Counted from the stretch's first letter, positions 31,140 through 41,264 are shown. The stretch is 56,071 bases of DNA from Psychromarinibacter sediminicola (GCF_029168335.1 NZ_JARGYC010000029.1:1-56071); one strand, 5' to 3'. The notes: a model not told the origin generated them from the sequence alone. Program-made: numbers and translations.

Positions 31140-32258
31140 ATGAAACGCATTCTCACGACCCTGATCCTGATCTGCCTGTCCGGCGCGGTGGCCGCGCAGG
31201 AGGAGGCGGCGGTCTTCGACTTTGGCGGCGACGCCTTCCGCGCGGGGGCGACGGTGGAGTTCGGCACCGACGGTGCGGACGACCTGTTCCTGGCGGGCGA
31301 GACGGTGCGCGGGCGGGCCGACATCGCCGGCTCGGCGCATCTGGCGGGCCGGCGGGTCGAGATGACCGGCGCGGTCGGCGGCGACGTCTATGCCGCGGGG
31401 ATGAACGTGGAGCTTGCCGGCGCGGTGACCGGGGACGCGACGCTGACCGGCTATACCGTCCGTGTCGGCGAGGTCGGCGGCGACCTGCGCGCCACGGGCT
31501 CCGACGTCACCGTGCGCGGGCCGGTGGCGGGCTATGCGCTGCTGGCCGGCGACACGGTGCGGATCGAGGGCACGGTCGCGGGCGACGTGAACGTCACGGC
31601 GCGGACGCTGGATTTCGGTCCCGAGGCGTCGATCGCGGGAGTGCTGACGCTCTACGAGGAGACACCGGGCGCCATGGAGATCCCCGAGCGCGTGATCCCG
31701 GCCGACCGGGTGCAGCGGCGCGAAAAGGAGGCGTGGCAGCGCGATGTCGGCGACATGGCGCCGGTGACCCTTTGGGGCGCGCTGTGGCGCTTCGTCGCCG
31801 GGGTGCTGGTGGTCGCGGCGGTGGCCGCCCTGGCCGCGGCCGTCCTGCCCGAGAGCCTCGCGGCGATGCGGCGGCGTATCCTCGACCGGCCGCTGGGCAC
31901 GCTTTGGCTGGGCTTCCTGCTGCTCTCGGCGCTGATCGGGTCGGCCGTGGTCTTTGCGCTGACGATCGTCGGGATATTCGTCAGCCCGGCGGCGATTTTC
32001 CTGGCCGTCGTGGCCGGGTTCGTCGGTTACGTGCTGGGGGCCTATGCCTTCGGCGTGGGCTTGATGCTGCTCGCGGGCCGGCCGGAGCCCGCAACCCTGG
32101 GCGCACGCGCGCTGGCCGGCGGGCTCGGGGCGCTGCTGGCCGGGCTGCTGGCGCTGATCCCGTTCCTGGGCTGGTTGTTCGTGCTGGCGCTCACGCTGGC
32201 CGGGGTCGGGGCGATGACGGCGCGGCTGTTCCGGCCGCGGTTCTTCGCCGATGCCTGA
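31140..32258 (+). CDS. Exported polymer-forming (bactofilin-like) beta-helix protein with C-terminal membrane domain
   Basis: 372 residues. A signal peptide (residues 1-19, ending VAAQ) leads into about 140 residues of short Gly/Val/Asp repeats (GETVRGRADIAGSAHLAG, GAVGGDVYAAGMNVELAGAVTGDATLTG), the right-handed beta-helix pattern of polymer-forming proteins. A basic linker precedes about four to five membrane helices (from ~213: VTLWGALWRFVAGVLVVAAVAALAAAVLP and on). The beta-helix would face the periplasm. The role is unknown. Divergent from the exported protein next door. Confidence 0.85.
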   Translation: MKRILTTLILICLSGAVAAQEEAAVFDFGGDAFRAGATVEFGTDGADDLFLAGETVRGRADIAGSAHLAGRRVEMTGAVGGDVYAAGMNVELAGAVTGDATLTGYTVRVGEVGGDLRATGSDVTVRGPVAGYALLAGDTVRIEGTVAGDVNVTARTLDFGPEASIAGVLTLYEETPGAMEIPERVIPADRVQRREKEAWQRDVGDMAPVTLWGALWRFVAGVLVVAAVAALAAAVLPESLAAMRRRILDRPLGTLWLGFLLLSALIGSAVVFALTIVGIFVSPAAIFLAVVAGFVGYVLGAYAFGVGLMLLAGRPEPATLGARALAGGLGALLAGLLALIPFLGWLFVLALTLAGVGAMTARLFRPRFFADA

Positions 32259-32267
32259 GCGGCCGTG

Positions 32268-33215
32268 TCAGCCGGTCGCGCGGTGCCGCCGCGCGGCCAG
32301 CCGCTCGCGGTGCAGGGTGTAGAGGCCCGAGGCGACGATCAGCGCCGCGCCGACCCAGGTCCAGCCGTCGGGGAACTGCGAAAACAACAGCCAGCCATAG
32401 AAGGTGCCCCACAACAGCATCGTGTACTGCATCGGCGCGATCACCGCGGCCTGCCCGACCTCCAGCGCCTTGATCAGGGTGAACTCGCCCAGACCGGCGA
32501 GGATCGCGGTGCCGGCGAGCAGCAGAAGCTCGGTCCCCGTGGCCGGCCATTGCCAGACGAAGGGCAGCGCCAGCGACAGCAGCGCGCTGCCGGTGAGCGC
32601 GGTATAGGCCACCGTGGTGATCGTGCGGTCCGAAGCGGCGAGATAGCGCGACACGATCTGGCGCGCCGCGAACAGCGAGGCGGCCAGCACCACGAGCAGG
32701 ATCGCGGGATGCACGACCCCGGCGCCCGGCCGGATCACGATCAGCGTCCCGGCAAAGCCCAGCGACACCGCGGCCCAGCGGTGAAACCCAACCGGCTCGC
32801 GCAGGATCAACGCGCCGAGCACCGTCACCATGAACGGTGCGATGAAGGCCACGGCAACGGCGTCGGCCAGCGGCACGTAGCTGACCCCGAAGATGAAGGC
32901 CGCCGCCGACAGCCCCGCCAGCGCCCCGCGCGCCAGCTGCAGCCGGGGATGGGCCGTGCGTAGGATCGACACGCCCTGCGCGGCCAGAAGGCCCAGCACC
33001 GCCACCAGAAGGCCGAGCTGGCGGAACCACACCACCTGCAGCGGATGCAGCGTCTGGGTGAGGTATTTCGCCTGCGCGTCGACGGCCGAGAACAGGAAGA
33101 ACGCAAGCAGCATCAGCGCCAGGCCGCGCAGGTTGCCGGCGCGGACCTCGGCGGAAGACGGCGGAAAGGGTGTGGCGGGCAGTGGAATCGGCGGGCTCCT
33201 TGGCGGGACCGGCAA
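32268..33215 (-). CDS. DMT superfamily (EamA) transporter
   Basis: 315 residues, ten predicted helices in two EamA repeats ([19 protein letters not shown] and [20 protein letters not shown] open the halves), conserved [21 protein letters not shown] and [19 protein letters not shown] at the ends of each repeat. It moves an unidentified small metabolite across the inner membrane. The start is unclear: TTG 33215 is used, but an AAGGAG sits 7 nt before an in-frame ATT about 24 bp downstream and no ATG/GTG fits before helix 1. Confidence 0.88.
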   Translation of the reverse strand: MPVPPRSPPIPLPATPFPPSSAEVRAGNLRGLALMLLAFFLFSAVDAQAKYLTQTLHPLQVVWFRQLGLLVAVLGLLAAQGVSILRTAHPRLQLARGALAGLSAAAFIFGVSYVPLADAVAVAFIAPFMVTVLGALILREPVGFHRWAAVSLGFAGTLIVIRPGAGVVHPAILLVVLAASLFAARQIVSRYLAASDRTITTVAYTALTGSALLSLALPFVWQWPATGTELLLLAGTAILAGLGEFTLIKALEVGQAAVIAPMQYTMLLWGTFYGWLLFSQFPDGWTWVGAALIVASGLYTLHRERLAARRHRATG

Positions 33216-33325
33216 GGCCGGGCACCAGACAAGGGCTACGCGAGGATGGCGGTCGGGTCCAGCCGATCCGCGCGATGCCGGATTCGTGGCTGGTGCCGCC
33301 GCCCCGGCGGGCCTATCTCTGCCGC

Positions 33326-34051
33326 ATGCGATTGCTCGTCCTTCTTCTGCTGCTGTCCCTGCCCGTGTCGTCGCGGGCCGATTGCGTCGTGCTGCTGCAC
33401 GGGCTGGCGCGGACCGAGGCGAGCATGGCGATCATGGCCGAGGCGTTCGAGGCGAACGGCTACCGCGTGGTGAACCGCGGCTATCCGTCGACCGAACGGC
33501 GGATCGAGGCGCTGGTGGAGCGCGCGGTGACGCCGGCGGTCCAGGCCTGCGGCGCGCGGCGGGTGCATTTCGTGACGCATTCGATGGGGGGCATCCTGCT
33601 GCGCATGTGGCTGTCGCGGAAGCGGCCGGCCGAGATGGGGCGCGTTGTGATGCTGGCGCCGCCGAACCAGGGCTCGCAGCTGGTCGATGCGTTCGGCGAT
33701 CTGGCACCGTTCGAGTGGATCCACGGGCCGGCGGGGCTGCAGCTGGGCACCGATGCGGAAAGCGTGCCGAACCAGCTGGGCCTGCCGCATTTCGAGCTGG
33801 GGATCATCGCGGGCACGCGGTCGCTGAACCCGGTCTATTCCAGCGTGATCGACGGGCCGGACGACGGAAAGGTCTCGGTCGCCTCGACGCGCGTGGTGGG
33901 GATGACCGACCACCTGACGCTGCCCGTCACGCATACCTTCATGATGATGAACCCGCTGGTGATCGCCGAGGCGATGGAATTCATCGAGCGGGGCGAATTC
34001 CGGCCCGAGATGCGCTTCGGCGAGGCGCTGGACCGGGTGAGCGGGCGGTAG
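33326..34051 (+). CDS. Exported lipase-like alpha/beta hydrolase
   Basis: 241 residues with a clear signal peptide ([18 protein letters not shown]). Next come the HGLA oxyanion segment (25-28), nucleophile elbow THSMGG with Ser86, and [13 protein letters not shown], a hallmark of the acetyltransferase/lipase group related to PGAP1 and LipA. A His in [11 protein letters not shown] probably completes the triad. It would act on an ester or amide in the periplasm or outside. ATG 33326 is chosen because it opens the signal peptide. The composite repeat starts 16 bp after the stop. Confidence 0.88.
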   Translation: MRLLVLLLLLSLPVSSRADCVVLLHGLARTEASMAIMAEAFEANGYRVVNRGYPSTERRIEALVERAVTPAVQACGARRVHFVTHSMGGILLRMWLSRKRPAEMGRVVMLAPPNQGSQLVDAFGDLAPFEWIHGPAGLQLGTDAESVPNQLGLPHFELGIIAGTRSLNPVYSSVIDGPDDGKVSVASTRVVGMTDHLTLPVTHTFMMMNPLVIAEAMEFIERGEFRPEMRFGEALDRVSGR

Positions 34052-34066
34052 GGGCGGTCAAGATGT

Positions 34067-34179
34067 GCGCTTCCGCGCGAGCCTGTTTCTGCCCGTGGCG
34101 CCGCGACGCGCCGGGGCATCCGGTTGTGCCTGTGGCGGGGGCGGGAGCCTCCGGCGGGGATATTTCGGGCCAGAAGAAG
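34067..34179 (+). repeat. Composite dispersed repeat, copy 2
   Basis: GCGCTTCCGCGCGA at 34067-34080 and the 33-nt core at 34147-34179, again exactly 80 nt from start to core. The middle shares GGCGCCGCGACGCGCCG with copy 1. It fills the space between two convergent genes (lipase and purK). Confidence 0.75.
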
Positions 34180-34187
34180 CCTGGGGG

Positions 34188-35265
34188 TCAGCTTTTCGGC
34201 CCCAGGCGGCGGTTAATGTGGCCCATCTTGCGGCCGGGGCGGGCCTCGGCCTTGCCGTAGAGGTGGATGGCGATGGCCGGATCCTTCGCCAGGTCGGGCA
34301 CGCGCAGGATGTCGTCGCCGATCAGGTTTTCCATCTGGATGTCCGAATGCCGGCTGCCGTCGCCCAGCGGCCAGCCGGCGATGGCGCGGATATGCTGTTC
34401 GAACTGGCAGATGGTGCAGCCGTTCTGCGTCCAGTGGCCGGAATTGTGGACGCGCGGCGCGATTTCGTTGACCAGCAGCCCCTCGGGCGTGACGAAGAGC
34501 TCGACGCCCAGCGTGCCCACGTAGTCCAGCGCGTTCAGGATGCGGCCGGCGAGCAGGATCGCGTCGGTGCGCTGCGCGGTGGACAGGCGCGCCGGGATCG
34601 TCGTGGTGTGCAGGATGCCGGAATCGTGCATGTTCTCGCCGGGGTCGAAGGCGGCGACCTCGCCGGTCAGGCCGCGGGTGGCGATGACGCTGATCTCGGC
34701 GGAGAAGTCGACGAAGCCTTCGAGGATCGCCGGGGCGCCGGCCATGTCGGCCAGCGCGCGGTCGGCCTCGTCCGGTGTGCCGAGCCGGGCCTGGCCCTTG
34801 CCGTCATAGCCGAAGCGGCGGGTCTTCAGGATCGAGGGCGTTCCGATTTCGGCCAGCGCCGCGGAAAGGTCTGCGGCGGTGTCGACGCCGGCGAAGGGCG
34901 CAGTCTGCAGGCCCAGCTCGGCGAGGAAGGTCTTTTCGTGCAGCCGGTCCTGGCTGACCGCCAGTGCGCGGCGCCCCGGTCGGATCGGGCGGTGCGCCTC
35001 CAGGAGATCGAGGGCGGCGGTGGGGATGTTCTCGAACTCGTAGGTGATCACGTCGACGGAATGGGCGAAGGCGGTCAGCGCCTTTTCGTCGTCGTAGGGT
35101 GCGGTCGTGACGCGGTGGGCGACCTGGCCCGCCGGGGGTTCGGCGCCCGGCTCGTAGATATGGGTCGAAAACCCCAGCCGCGCGGCGGCGACCGAGAGCA
35201 TCCGGCCCAGCTGGCCGCCGCCGAGGATGCCGATCGTCGCGCCGGGGGTCAGCACCTCTGTCGGG

Positions 35266-35273
<8 letters not shown>
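34188..35273 (-). CDS. purK: 5-(carboxyamino)imidazole ribonucleotide synthase
   Basis: It carboxylates AIR at the amino group with ATP and bicarbonate in purine synthesis. 361-residue ATP-grasp protein: [15 protein letters not shown] at the N-terminus, [14 protein letters not shown] for the ATP-binding loop, and [19 protein letters not shown] in the C-terminal metal/ATP region. Its ATG lies 8 bp inside the end of purE, so the two-enzyme PurK/PurE route is expressed as one unit. Confidence 0.98.
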
Positions 35274-35745
<472 letters not shown>

Positions 35746-35797
35746 GCGCTGCTCGTCCCCCGCGGTTCGGAGAGGGCACTATACCGGGCGCGCGAGG

Positions 35798-36016
35798 CTA
35801 CGCAATGATGTCGGGAAACAGGCGGTCCTCGATCTGGCGGATCTGGTCCTTGATCGCCAGTTTCTGCCGTTTCAGCCGGCTCAGCCGAAACTGGTCGGCG
35901 CGCTGGGTGTCCTGCAGGGCCGAGATCGCGTCGTCGAGGTCGCGATGCTCGCGGCGCAGCACTTCGAGTTCGACCTTGAGGATCTCCTGAAGGTCCATCT
36001 GTGCGGAATCGTTCAT
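35798..36016 (-). CDS. YdcH family (DUF465) small protein
   Basis: 72 residues, mostly one charged coiled coil (LKVELEVLRREHRDLDDAISAL, FRLSRLKRQKLAIKDQIRQIEDRLFPDIIA); the LKRQKLAIKDQIRQIE part is the DUF465 signature. Function is unknown. It lies upstream of purE on the same strand and divergent from hsp20. Confidence 0.92.
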   Translation of the reverse strand: MNDSAQMDLQEILKVELEVLRREHRDLDDAISALQDTQRADQFRLSRLKRQKLAIKDQIRQIEDRLFPDIIA

Positions 36017-36101
36017 AACCGATGCCCCGAGTCGGTTGGATGTGGTTCATCGAAAATACAGCGAGTCCGCGGTTTCTCAAAGCGCTACCGGATGCACGCC
36101 C

Positions 36102-36129
36102 CTTGCTGCGGCCGCATTTCGCCCCATAT
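36102..36129 (+). promoter_or_regulatory. RpoH (sigma-32)-type heat-shock promoter of hsp20
   Basis: CTTGCTG (36102-36108), 13-bp spacer, CCCCATAT (36122-36129), close to the sigma-32 consensus CTTGAA-N13-17-CCCCATNT. It is 58 bp before the hsp20 ATG. Confidence 0.7.
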
Positions 36130-36187
36130 CTTTCCTGAGGTCGCCGAAACGGGGCCGCGTGCTGTGTCGCTTTGAAAGGGCAAGGCC

Positions 36188-36601
36188 ATGACGAAAATGA
36201 GCTTGGGCTCGCACCCCTACCTGTTGGGGTTCGAGCAGCTGGAACGGCTGATGGAGCGGACGGCGAAGTCCGAGAACAACGGGTATCCCCCGTTCAACAT
36301 CGAGCAGACCAGCGCCAATTCCTACCGGATCACGCTTGCGGTGGCAGGGTTCGCCGAGGACGATCTGTCGATCACTGTCGAGGACCGGCAGCTGGTGATC
36401 CGCGGCCGTCAGAGCGAAGAAGACGATGGCCGGGTGTTTCTGCACCGTGGCATTGCGGCGCGGCAGTTCCAGCGCAGTTTCGTGCTGGCCGAAGGCGTCG
36501 AGGTGAACGGCGCCGCGCTTGAGAACGGTCTGTTGCATGTCGATCTGTCCCGGGCCGAGCCCGAGAAGGTCGTGCAGACCATCGAGATCAACCGCAGCTG
36601 A
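36188..36601 (+). CDS. Small heat-shock protein, Hsp20/IbpA family
   Basis: 137 residues with a central alpha-crystallin domain: YPPFNIEQTSANSYRITLAVAGFAEDDLSITVEDRQLVIRGRQ, then the FLHRGIAARQFQRSFVLAEGVEV strands and the C-terminal IEINRS (I-x-I anchoring motif). It is an ATP-independent holdase that keeps unfolding proteins soluble in the cytosol. AAGGG precedes the ATG. It is first in a unit with DUF1150, 14 bp downstream, an arrangement frequent in alphaproteobacteria. Confidence 0.96.
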   Translation: MTKMSLGSHPYLLGFEQLERLMERTAKSENNGYPPFNIEQTSANSYRITLAVAGFAEDDLSITVEDRQLVIRGRQSEEDDGRVFLHRGIAARQFQRSFVLAEGVEVNGAALENGLLHVDLSRAEPEKVVQTIEINRS

Positions 36602-36615
36602 CCGGGGGTGGCAAC

Positions 36616-36843
36616 ATGAATACGGAATACGAGCTCGAAACCGATACCGAGAGCAAGATCGTCTACGTGCGGCCGGTCGACGTGGCCGACCTGCCCGAGG
36701 AAGTGCGCGAGCAAGCCGACGGGCTGGACCAGATCTTTGCCGTCCACAACTCCGAGGGCGAGCGTCTGGCGCTGGTCCGGGACGAGAAGATGGCGTTCGC
36801 GCTGGCGCGGCAGAACGACCTTGCGCCCGTGCATGTCCACTGA
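36616..36843 (+). CDS. DUF1150 family protein
   Basis: 75 residues. The core KIVYVRPVDVADLPEEVREQA, then LDQIFAVHNSEGERLALVRDEKMAFALARQNDLAPVHVH, is the DUF1150 pattern. The family has no proven function but is repeatedly found behind hsp20, so it is likely a stress-linked partner. GGGGGTGG-type sequence lies before the ATG. Confidence 0.92.
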   Translation: MNTEYELETDTESKIVYVRPVDVADLPEEVREQADGLDQIFAVHNSEGERLALVRDEKMAFALARQNDLAPVHVH

Positions 36844-36883
36844 AGCGTGGAGCCGGGCGCGGACGACCGGGCCCGCCGACTGA

Positions 36884-37756
36884 ATGCCGATAGAATTCGA
36901 TTGGGTCGACGCCTTCACGGCCGCACCGTTCGGCGGCAACGGCTGTGCGGTGGTGTATGACGACGGCGCGCTGAGCGACGAAAGCTGCATGGCGCTGGTG
37001 CGCGAGACGAGCCTGTCGGAATGCACCTTCGTCGGCCCGTCCGACAGCGCCGATGCGGCCGTGCGGTATTTCCTGGCCGACCGCGAGGTTCCCTTCGCCG
37101 GGCATCCGACCATCGCGACGGTCGCCTCGATGCTGGAGCGCGGGCGCCTGGCCGAAACGGGCGGCCGCTTGGAAACCGGCGCCGGCGTGATTCCGATCGA
37201 CGTGGCGGCGCCGCCGAACGGGGGCGGGCCGGTCATCACCATGACCCAGAACGCGCCGGTCTTCGGGCCGCGGCTGGACCCGGGCCTGGTGGCTGCGGTG
37301 GGCGGCCTGTCGCCCGACGATTTCCTCGCCCCGCCGCGTATCGTCTCCACCGGCCTGCCGTTCTGCATCGCTGTTCTGAAGGACCGCGCGGCGCTGCGGC
37401 GCGTGGCGTTGCAGCCCGAGGGTCTGCGCCGGTTCCAGGCCGAGGCCGACGTGATGGAGCCGTTCTGGGTCACGCTCGGCGGCGAGACCGAGGCGGGCGA
37501 CACCTTCGCGCGCCTGCTCCTGCCGCCGCCGCTGCCGCCGGAGGATCCGTTCACCGGGTCGGCCACCGGTGCGATGGCGGCGTTCCTGTGGGCCGAGGGC
37601 CTGTTCGACGGCCCGCAATTCGTGGCCGAGCAGGGGCACTGGATGGGCCGGCCGGGCCGGGCGCAGGTCGAGGTTCTGGGATCGCCCGACGCGATCGAGG
37701 GCGTGCGCGTGGGCGGGCAGGGGCATATCCTGATGCGCGGCTACCTGACCCTGTAG
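36884..37756 (+). CDS. PhzF family isomerase-like protein
   Basis: 290 residues with the PhzF/diaminopimelate-epimerase fold: FDWVDAFTAAPFGGNGCAVV at the start, the ETSLSECTFV segment with the Glu used as general acid-base in PhzF, PFAGHPTIATV, and DPFTGSATGAMAAFLW near the C-terminus. The phenazine genes themselves are absent, so it is probably an isomerase or hydrolase of another small acid. It is convergent with the first glycosyltransferase; only 7 bp separate the stops. Confidence 0.93.
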   Translation: MPIEFDWVDAFTAAPFGGNGCAVVYDDGALSDESCMALVRETSLSECTFVGPSDSADAAVRYFLADREVPFAGHPTIATVASMLERGRLAETGGRLETGAGVIPIDVAAPPNGGGPVITMTQNAPVFGPRLDPGLVAAVGGLSPDDFLAPPRIVSTGLPFCIAVLKDRAALRRVALQPEGLRRFQAEADVMEPFWVTLGGETEAGDTFARLLLPPPLPPEDPFTGSATGAMAAFLWAEGLFDGPQFVAEQGHWMGRPGRAQVEVLGSPDAIEGVRVGGQGHILMRGYLTL

Positions 37757-37763
37757 GGCGCGC

Positions 37764-38594
37764 TCACGGCCAGACGCCGTAGGTCTTTCGCATGTAGTCG
37801 AAGCACCGGCGATCCGCGGTGCGCCGGTCCGCGCCGTCCAGCACCGCCTGGTAGAGCGGCGCCTCGGCATGGGCCGACAGCAGGCGCGGCCCCTTGATCC
37901 GCGCCGGGGCCCAGATCGGCGTGCCGGCCTTGGCGAGCATCCCCGACAGCCAGATATCGTCGACCGACCACAGGACCGGCGGGATGTCGAAGACGTCGTC
38001 GTCGAAGAAGTCGGGCCGCACCATTACCCCGCCGTAGCCCTGGAAGATGTCGCGGTAGCCGGCCGTGCGGATATGCGCGTGGCTCGGCGCCTCGCCCCGG
38101 TAGCCGAACAGGGCGGCCAGCGACCAAACCGCGTGTTTGGCCTGATAGGGCAGGTCGAGCGGCTTGTTGGCGCGGATCGCCTGCGGTTGCGGGCGGTCGC
38201 GTTGGTCGGAGGTGAACAGCTCGTCGGCGGCCCAGGAGATCGGCGCGATGGCGGCGTCCGGGACGTGGCTGCGCGCCTCGAAGAACGCCATCGTCCAGTC
38301 GGGCCGGTAGAGCCGGTCGTCGTCGCAGAACAGGATTTCCACGGGCGTCCCGCGATAGGCCCGCACCGCGTGCAGGACCTTGCTGGCCGGGCCGAAATCC
38401 GCCTCGGGCCGCTTGATCGTGATGCCCTCGGGAACGTCGGGCAGGCGGCCGTCGTAATCCGGAAAACGGCGGTAGTGGCGCGGGATATACAGATGAACCT
38501 CGTCCGCCGGGCTGTCCTGCCGCAAAAGCGAGCGCAGGGTCGGCCCGATCCTGTCGAACCGCGGCGGAATCGTGGTCAATGTGATGATGCGCAT
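37764..38594 (-). CDS. Glycosyltransferase-like protein, paralogue A
   Basis: 276 residues. IITLTTIPPRFDRIGPTLRSLLRQ, VHLYIPRHYRRFPDYDGRLPD and ILFCDDDRLYRPDW give a GT-A-type layout with a DDD metal motif near residue 91; LWSVDDIWLSGMLAKAG is a second conserved acidic segment. The donor and acceptor sugars are unknown. The next gene upstream encodes a shorter relative with the same block order, pointing to tandem duplication. They may decorate a surface glycan. Confidence 0.82.
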   Translation of the reverse strand: MRIITLTTIPPRFDRIGPTLRSLLRQDSPADEVHLYIPRHYRRFPDYDGRLPDVPEGITIKRPEADFGPASKVLHAVRAYRGTPVEILFCDDDRLYRPDWTMAFFEARSHVPDAAIAPISWAADELFTSDQRDRPQPQAIRANKPLDLPYQAKHAVWSLAALFGYRGEAPSHAHIRTAGYRDIFQGYGGVMVRPDFFDDDVFDIPPVLWSVDDIWLSGMLAKAGTPIWAPARIKGPRLLSAHAEAPLYQAVLDGADRRTADRRCFDYMRKTYGVWP

Positions 38595-38627
38595 CGGGCC
38601 GGAACGGTGGCGGGTGTCCGGGGCCTG

Positions 38628-39317
38628 TTACCGCTGCATGCAGGCGTTGTCACCCTGCCAGATGCCGAAACGCGCGCGCAGATCGGCGGCGACCGTCCGG
38701 TTCAGCTCGGCCCGCGTCATGCCGTGGAGGCGCGCATCCTGAAGCGCGTCGGGCGCCGCATGCGCCTGGGTGTGGGCGCGCATCTCGGCGTAGTGGACGA
38801 TCTCGATCCCGGCCAGCGCCAGATGCGCCGAGAGCCAGATGTCGTCGACCCATTGCGCGGGCGCGTCCGGCGTCAGCACCGACGGCGACAACCGGTCGGG
38901 GCGCAGCATGAGCCCGGCAAAGCCCTGCACGATGCTGTATCCGCTGGGCAGCCCCAGGCGGGCGCTGTCGAAGACACTCGCTGAAATCGCGGCCTCGGGG
39001 TGCAGGGCGCGGGCGGCGCGGAAGGCGGGCAGGAGTCCGGGGCCATAGGTGCAATCGTCATCCAGAAGCAGGACGTCCCGATCCGGATACATCTGAAACG
39101 CAGTCAGGAACTTCGTCGCCGGGCCCGCGTCGTCGGCTCGGTACAGGGTGACCCCGGCGGGCAAGGCGGGCAGCCGGCCGTCCCAGTCGGGAAAGCGTTC
39201 GAAGCTGCGGGGAATCGTCAGGCAGAGCGCCTGCGGGCGCTGCCCCAACAGCGCCTCCAGACGCGGCCCGAGCGCGGCGAACCGCGATGGCACCGAGGTG
39301 AGGGCAAGTACTGGCAT
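38628..39317 (-). CDS. Glycosyltransferase-like protein, paralogue B
   Basis: 229 residues sharing the order of blocks with the neighbour: LTSVPSRFAALGPRLEALLGQ, LCLTIPRSFERFPDWDGRLPALP, VLLLDDDCTYGPG (DDD motif near 83-85), and QWVDDIWLSAHLALAG. It lacks the insert seen in the middle of paralogue A. It precedes paralogue A on the same strand with 33 bp between, so they are likely co-transcribed. Start ATG 39317 (MPVLALTSVPSRF). Confidence 0.8.
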   Translation of the reverse strand: MPVLALTSVPSRFAALGPRLEALLGQRPQALCLTIPRSFERFPDWDGRLPALPAGVTLYRADDAGPATKFLTAFQMYPDRDVLLLDDDCTYGPGLLPAFRAARALHPEAAISASVFDSARLGLPSGYSIVQGFAGLMLRPDRLSPSVLTPDAPAQWVDDIWLSAHLALAGIEIVHYAEMRAHTQAHAAPDALQDARLHGMTRAELNRTVAADLRARFGIWQGDNACMQR

Positions 39318-39469
39318 TCATCCGCGCTACGTGTCGCAGCGGAGTCTCGCACGCCGTAGCGTCAACCGAAAAGGATGAAATTTCCGGTCGGCCAATCCCG
39401 GGCGCTTCGATCGTCGCTGTGCCGACAATCCCGCCGCCCGGCGTGGAAACCGGGCAGCGGAAGAACCGG

Positions 39470-41176
39470 TCAGGCGGCGATCAGGCCCATCGATTCGAGC
39501 TTCAGGATCACCTGGTGGGCGCAGTTGTCCACGTCCACATTCTCGGTATCCAGCCGCAGTTCCGGGTTTTCCGGCTCGTCGTAGGGGTCGGAGATGCCGG
39601 TGAATTCCTTGATCTTGCCCTCGCGCGCCAGCTTGTAGAGCCCCTTGCGGTCGCGGCGCTCGCATTCCTCCAGCGAGGTGGCGACGTGGATCTCTACGAA
39701 GGCGCCGTATTGCTCGATCTCCTCGCGCACTGCGCGGCGCGTCGCGGAATAGGGCGCGATGGGTGCGCAGATCGCGATGCCGCCGTTCTTGGTGATCTCG
39801 GACGCGACATAGCCGATGCGGCGGATGTTCAGGTCGCGGTGCTCCTTGGAAAAGCCCAGCTCGGACGACAGGTTCTTTCGCACGATGTCGCCGTCCAGGA
39901 GCGTCACCGGCCGGCCGCCCATCTCCATCAGCTTGACCATCAGCGCGTTGGCGATGGTCGACTTGCCCGAGCCGGAGAAGCCGGTGAAGAACACGGTAAA
40001 GCCCTGCTGCGCCCGCGGCGGGCGGGTGCGGCGCAGTTCCCTGACGACCTCGGGGAACGAGAACCAGTCGGGGATCTCCAGCCCCTCGGACAGGCGGCGG
40101 CGCAGCTCCGTGCCCGAGATGTTCAGCACGGTCACGCCGTCCTCGATCTCGTCGGCGGGCTCGTACTGGGCGCGTTCCTGGACGTAGACCATGTGCTTGA
40201 ACGGCACCATCTCGATGCCGATCTCGTCCTTGTATTCCTTGAACAGCTCCTGCGCGTCGTAGGGGCCGTAGAAATCCTCGCCCGCGCTGTTCTTGCCCGG
40301 GCCGGCGTGGTCGCGGCCGACGATGAAGTGGGTGCAGCCGTGGTTGGCGCGGATCAGCCCGTGCCAGACCGCCTCGCGCGGGCCGGCCATCCGCATCGCC
40401 AGGTTCAGAAGCGACATCGTGGTCGTGGAGCCGGGGTACTTGTCCAGCACCGCCTCGTAGCAGCGCACGCGGGTGAAGTGGTCGACGTCGCCCGGCTTGG
40501 TCAGGCCGACGATCGGGTGGATCAGCAGGTTGGCCTGCGCCTCCTTGGCGGCGCGGAAGGTCAGCTCCTGGTGGGCGCGGTGCAGCGGGTTGCGCGTCTG
40601 GAACGCGACGACGCGGCGCCAGCCCAGCTTGCGGAAGGTCGCGCGCAGCTCGTTCGGCGTGTCGCGGCGGGCGCGGAAGTCGTAATGCACCGGCTGCTGG
40701 ATGCCGGTGATCGGGCCGCCCAGATAGACGGTGCCGGCATGGTTGTGCAGGTAGTTGACGGCCGGGTGCGCGCTGTCGTCGGCGCCGAACACCTTCTCGG
40801 CCTCGCGCGCCTTGTTCGGCACCCATTTGTCGGTGACCGTCATCGTCGCGAGGATCACGCCCTCCTGGTCGCGCAGCGCGATGTCCTGGCCGGTCTCGAT
40901 CCCCTCGGCGAACTTTTCGGACACGTCCAGCGTGATCGGCATCGGCCACAGCGACCCGTCGGCCAGGCGCATGTTCTCGACGACGCTGTCGTAGTCCTCC
41001 TCGCTCAGAAAGCCCTTCAGCGGGTTGAACCCGCCGTTCATCAGAAGCTCCAGGTCGCAGATCTGGCGCGGGGTCAGGTCCCAGCTGGACAGCTCGCCGG
41101 CCTCGACCTTCAGTTTCTGAGCGCTTTCGTATGAGACATAGAGCTCCGGAATCGGAGCGAGGTTCTTCAATTGCAT
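39470..41176 (-). CDS. Bifunctional sulfate adenylyltransferase / adenylylsulfate kinase
   Basis: 568 residues fusing both steps of PAPS formation from sulfate. The ATP sulfurylase part carries QTRNPLHRAH at 193-202 and GRDHAGPG at 287-294, preceded by a PUA-like domain. The APS kinase part begins around 390, with P-loop GFSGSGKST at 399-407, LLDGDIVRKNL and ISDPYDEPENPEL. It feeds cysteine synthesis and sulfation. ATG 41176 gives the usual MQLKNLAPIPELYVSYE start. The glycosyltransferase pair lies downstream on the same strand, about 150 bp away. Confidence 0.97.
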   Translation of the reverse strand: MQLKNLAPIPELYVSYESAQKLKVEAGELSSWDLTPRQICDLELLMNGGFNPLKGFLSEEDYDSVVENMRLADGSLWPMPITLDVSEKFAEGIETGQDIALRDQEGVILATMTVTDKWVPNKAREAEKVFGADDSAHPAVNYLHNHAGTVYLGGPITGIQQPVHYDFRARRDTPNELRATFRKLGWRRVVAFQTRNPLHRAHQELTFRAAKEAQANLLIHPIVGLTKPGDVDHFTRVRCYEAVLDKYPGSTTTMSLLNLAMRMAGPREAVWHGLIRANHGCTHFIVGRDHAGPGKNSAGEDFYGPYDAQELFKEYKDEIGIEMVPFKHMVYVQERAQYEPADEIEDGVTVLNISGTELRRRLSEGLEIPDWFSFPEVVRELRRTRPPRAQQGFTVFFTGFSGSGKSTIANALMVKLMEMGGRPVTLLDGDIVRKNLSSELGFSKEHRDLNIRRIGYVASEITKNGGIAICAPIAPYSATRRAVREEIEQYGAFVEIHVATSLEECERRDRKGLYKLAREGKIKEFTGISDPYDEPENPELRLDTENVDVDNCAHQVILKLESMGLIAA

Positions 41177-41235
41177 TTTGAGCCTACTCGTTCGACTGCG
41201 CGCCCCGGACGGGCACTGGGGAGGGATCGCGCGCC

Positions 41236-41264
41236 CTCTAGACCCGGAACGCGGGAAAGTGCAA
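41236..41264 (-). promoter_or_regulatory. Possible sigma-70-type promoter of sat-cysC
   Basis: Read on the minus strand: TTGCAC (41259-41264), 17-bp spacer, CTAGAG (41236-41241), 59 bp before the start codon. Confidence 0.35.
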
